Source: Planctomycetaceae bacterium (GTDB lineage: Bacteria; Planctomycetota; Planctomycetia; Pirellulales; Pirellulaceae). From it: DNA of 7,792 bases. Under the pieces are notes generated by a model that was not told the origin of the DNA, made no database searches, and worked only from the letters and a program-made list of their open reading frames with translations. The position numbers and the translations under genes were made by a program. The stretch covers positions 1-7,792 of the forward strand of contig SLEY01000002.1 of assembly GCA_007124535.1 (NCBI GenBank). Reading direction: 5' to 3'. Shown piece by piece: positions 6,442 to 7,792 of this stretch (its first letter is position 1; every line of letters starts with the position of its first letter).

Positions 6442-7368
6442 ATGGTCACGCGAACGGATCGTCAGCGCGGTGCGCTGTGGGGTTTGGCAGTGGGCGACGC
6501 ATTGGGCGCCGCCGTGGAGTTTCGTCAGCCGGGCAGTTTCGAGCCGGTTACCGGTTATCGGGGCGGCGGACCGCACGGACTGGGCCCCGGCGAATGGACC
6601 GATGATACGAGCATGGCGTTGGCACTGGCCGACAGCATCGCCCGGGTCGGGTGGGATTTGGACGACCAAGCGGCCCGCTATGTCCGCTGGTGGCGCGACG
6701 GCCACTATTCCGTGAACGGCCGATGTTTCGATATCGGCATCACCACAAGGGCAGCGCTGCAGCGATTCGAGCAAACCGGTGACGCTCGCAGTTCGGGGGG
6801 GACGGCAGAGCATGCCAGCGGGAACGGGTCGATCATGCGACTGGCCCCGGTGCCCGTGCGATACGGGAACATGCTGTCCGATCGTATCCTCGCCTTGGTG
6901 GAACGGGCTGCGGACTCCAGTCTGCCGACGCACGCCAGCGCCCCGTGCATATCGGCGTGTGTCTACATGACGGTCGTGATGAGCGGGTTGATCGAAGGTC
7001 TGCCGCGGGAGGACGTCTTGGACCCCTCGTGGCCTCCGTTGCGACGCGCCCGGGACATCTCCAGCTTCCACCCGGAGATCGAGCGAATCGCGGACGGCAG
7101 TTTTCGAGCGAAATCGCCCCCGGAGATCACCGGTTCCGGCTACGTGGTCCGGACCCTCGAAGCGGCCTTATGGGCATTCCACGACGCCAGGGACTTTCGG
7201 GAAGCCGTCTTGCGCGTGGTCAACCTGGGCCAAGACGCGGACACGACGGGAGCGGTCTGCGGGCAATTCGCAGGTTCCTACTGGGGAGAAACCGGTATTC
7301 CCCAGGAATGGCGGGACGGATTGGCCCGCCCCGATATGCTGGAAGACGCCCTGCAGGGACTGCTCTGA
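6442..7368 (+). CDS. ADP-ribosylglycohydrolase (DraG/ARH family)
   Basis: 308 aa, the usual size for the family. Hallmarks in order: RGALWGLAVGDALGAAVEF (9-27), EWTDDTSMALALADS (51-65, first metal-binding Thr-Asp-Asp), GNGSIMRLAPVPV (127-139), LPTHASAPCISACVYMT (161-177), GSGYVVRTLEAALWAF (231-246) and NLGQDADTTGAVCGQFAG (261-278, second metal-binding Asp-x-Asp-Thr). Members remove ADP-ribose from proteins or small ADP-ribose conjugates using two Mg or Mn ions. The fold is all-helical and the protein should be cytoplasmic, with no signal peptide or membrane segment seen. The best-known case reverses DraT modification of nitrogenase reductase, but no nif or draT gene is visible, so the target is unknown. 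The ATG start is chosen for its strong GGAGGA. It is transcribed divergently from the MttB-type operon and appears monocistronic. The repressed or induced state cannot be read from the upstream region. Confidence 0.95.
   Translation: MVTRTDRQRGALWGLAVGDALGAAVEFRQPGSFEPVTGYRGGGPHGLGPGEWTDDTSMALALADSIARVGWDLDDQAARYVRWWRDGHYSVNGRCFDIGITTRAALQRFEQTGDARSSGGTAEHASGNGSIMRLAPVPVRYGNMLSDRILALVERAADSSLPTHASAPCISACVYMTVVMSGLIEGLPREDVLDPSWPPLRRARDISSFHPEIERIADGSFRAKSPPEITGSGYVVRTLEAALWAFHDARDFREAVLRVVNLGQDADTTGAVCGQFAGSYWGETGIPQEWRDGLARPDMLEDALQGLL
6544..6555. repeat. CCGGTTACCGGT, copy 2 (inside DraG-type coding region)
   Basis: Exact second copy of the 12-mer at 6251-6262, within codons for residues about 35-38 (PVTG) of the DraG-type protein. 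The repeat may simply reflect codon choice. Confidence 0.25.
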
Positions 7369-7406
7369 AGCGAACCCCCTCATCCACAAGCACGTCCCCT
7401 GGATCA

Positions 7407-7428
7407 GGCCACCCGCAACGATGTGGCC
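7407..7428 (+). terminator. Candidate hairpin downstream of the DraG-type gene
   Basis: GGCCAC (7407-7412), ten-base loop, GTGGCC (7423-7428): a perfect 6-bp stem starting 39 bases after the stop codon. The absence of a following T-run makes intrinsic termination doubtful. Confidence 0.25.
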
Positions 7429-7488
7429 GGTCTCGAACCGAGCCACTCGGCCGACCGAAGGTCCGGTTTCGGCGGGGTCGGAGACCCT

Positions 7489-7522
7489 CGCCGAGCGCGG
7501 TGGGAAACCCGCGCCGAGCGCG
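7489..7522. repeat. 11-base direct repeat CGCCGAGCGCG (two copies)
   Basis: Copies at 7489-7499 and 7512-7522, start to start 23 bases, separated by a segment that can itself form a small stem (GGG AAA CCC). The function is unknown. Confidence 0.45.
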
Positions 7523-7548
7523 AGAGCGGTAGATTATTTCCTGCGGGT

Positions 7549-7568
7549 TGCCTCACGAATGCCTCACG
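7549..7568. repeat. Near-tandem 9-base repeat TGCCTCACG (two copies)
   Basis: TGCCTCACG at 7549-7557 and 7560-7568, an 11-base period, about one helical turn. Such spacing can place two protein contacts on one DNA face, but no regulator or nearby promoter supports that here. Confidence 0.45.
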
Positions 7569-7671
7569 GGGAATCCACCATCGGGATCGTCGGGCGGGAA
7601 TACCCATCCTAAGGGTAGGCGCGGAAGCCAACGTGGGGGCTTGGGTGGCCTATGCCTTGGGAATGGCAGTA

Positions 7672-7792
7672 CTAGTAGTCATATTCTTCGTCTTCGCCAC
7701 TTCCTGCCCAGGCGTCCGACTGATCGCGGAAAGCCGCCTCGAACAAACCGCCTACCGTGTCGGCCCGAAACCACTTGGAATCGTTCTTGCGA
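7672..7792 (-). CDS. C-terminal end of an unrecognised leftward gene
   Basis: On the minus strand 39 codons are open from the right edge to a TAG at 7674-7672. The visible end is moderately polar and reads KNDSKWFRADTVGGLFEAAF, then a tail rich in Asp and Glu ending EDEEYDY. The frame has protein-like composition, and the other two minus frames stop within this stretch. No start or domain is visible because the 5' part lies outside the window. The acidic tail is typical of soluble cytoplasmic proteins but says nothing specific. I do not recognise the family. It converges on the DraG-type gene. Confidence 0.55.
   Translation of the reverse strand, partial: RKNDSKWFRADTVGGLFEAAFRDQSDAWAGSGEDEEYDY

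Larger units (their letters stand above)
7369..7671. other. Convergent intergenic region with small hairpins and short direct repeats
   Basis: The flanking genes end toward each other, so terminators for both are expected. No gene is recognisable. Possible stems: 7407-7428, 7453-7463 (GACC GAA GGTC), 7475-7487 (GGGTC GGA GACCC) and 7601-7617 (TACCC, loop of seven, GGGTA). None is followed by a clear T-tract on either strand, so no classic intrinsic terminator is evident. Short direct repeats lie at 7489-7522 and 7549-7568. Confidence 0.5.

Noticed and set aside
7424..7450. A tRNA T-arm-like stretch on the minus strand (CTCGGTTCGAGACCGG).
   Set aside because: Only one arm resembles a tRNA; no acceptor stem, D-arm or anticodon arm of proper spacing can be built around it.
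1..7792. CRISPR array, insertion sequence or prophage signs.
   Set aside because: No regularly spaced repeats, transposase or integrase motifs, or terminal inverted repeats with target duplications were seen.

Overview
The window is GC-rich and carries densely packed, mostly leftward genes with good Shine-Dalgarno sites, so it is bacterial. No ribosomal RNA, tRNA or other taxonomic marker is present. A planctomycete or similar environmental bacterium would fit the gene content (two MttB-superfamily proteins, a DraG-type hydrolase), but this is a guess, not a result.

The left three quarters (5866 down to 1) is one leftward operon of four genes that continues past the left edge. In transcription order they are: an asparagine-synthetase-like amidotransferase (5866-4346); a 45-base gap; a complete MttB-superfamily (trimethylamine/glycine-betaine methyltransferase-like) protein (4300-2741); a second, divergent MttB-superfamily protein (2792-1293) whose start lies 52 bases inside the first; and a class I SAM-dependent methyltransferase (1296 to beyond base 1) whose ATG overlaps the preceding stop as ATGA. 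The overlaps suggest translational coupling and a shared pathway. The asparagine-synthetase-like protein keeps its ATP-pyrophosphatase half, but its glutaminase half has Ser in place of the catalytic Cys and further changes at glutamine-binding positions. The conserved Glu of the synthetase active site is also replaced. It therefore looks like an amide ligase with a changed amine and/or acid substrate. Together with two non-pyrrolysine MttB homologues and a SAM methyltransferase, this suggests an uncharacterised pathway that makes or remodels a small N-methylated/amidated molecule. The product cannot be read from the sequence.

Bases 5867-6441 are a divergent intergenic region holding several inverted repeats and presumably the promoters for the leftward operon and for the rightward gene. 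The rightward gene (6442-7368) encodes a complete ADP-ribosylglycohydrolase (DraG/ARH family) with its metal-binding motifs intact. No ADP-ribosyltransferase partner is visible.

Bases 7369-7671 are a convergent intergenic region with small hairpins and two short direct repeats. The right edge (7672-7792) holds the last 39 codons of a leftward gene with an acidic C-terminus.
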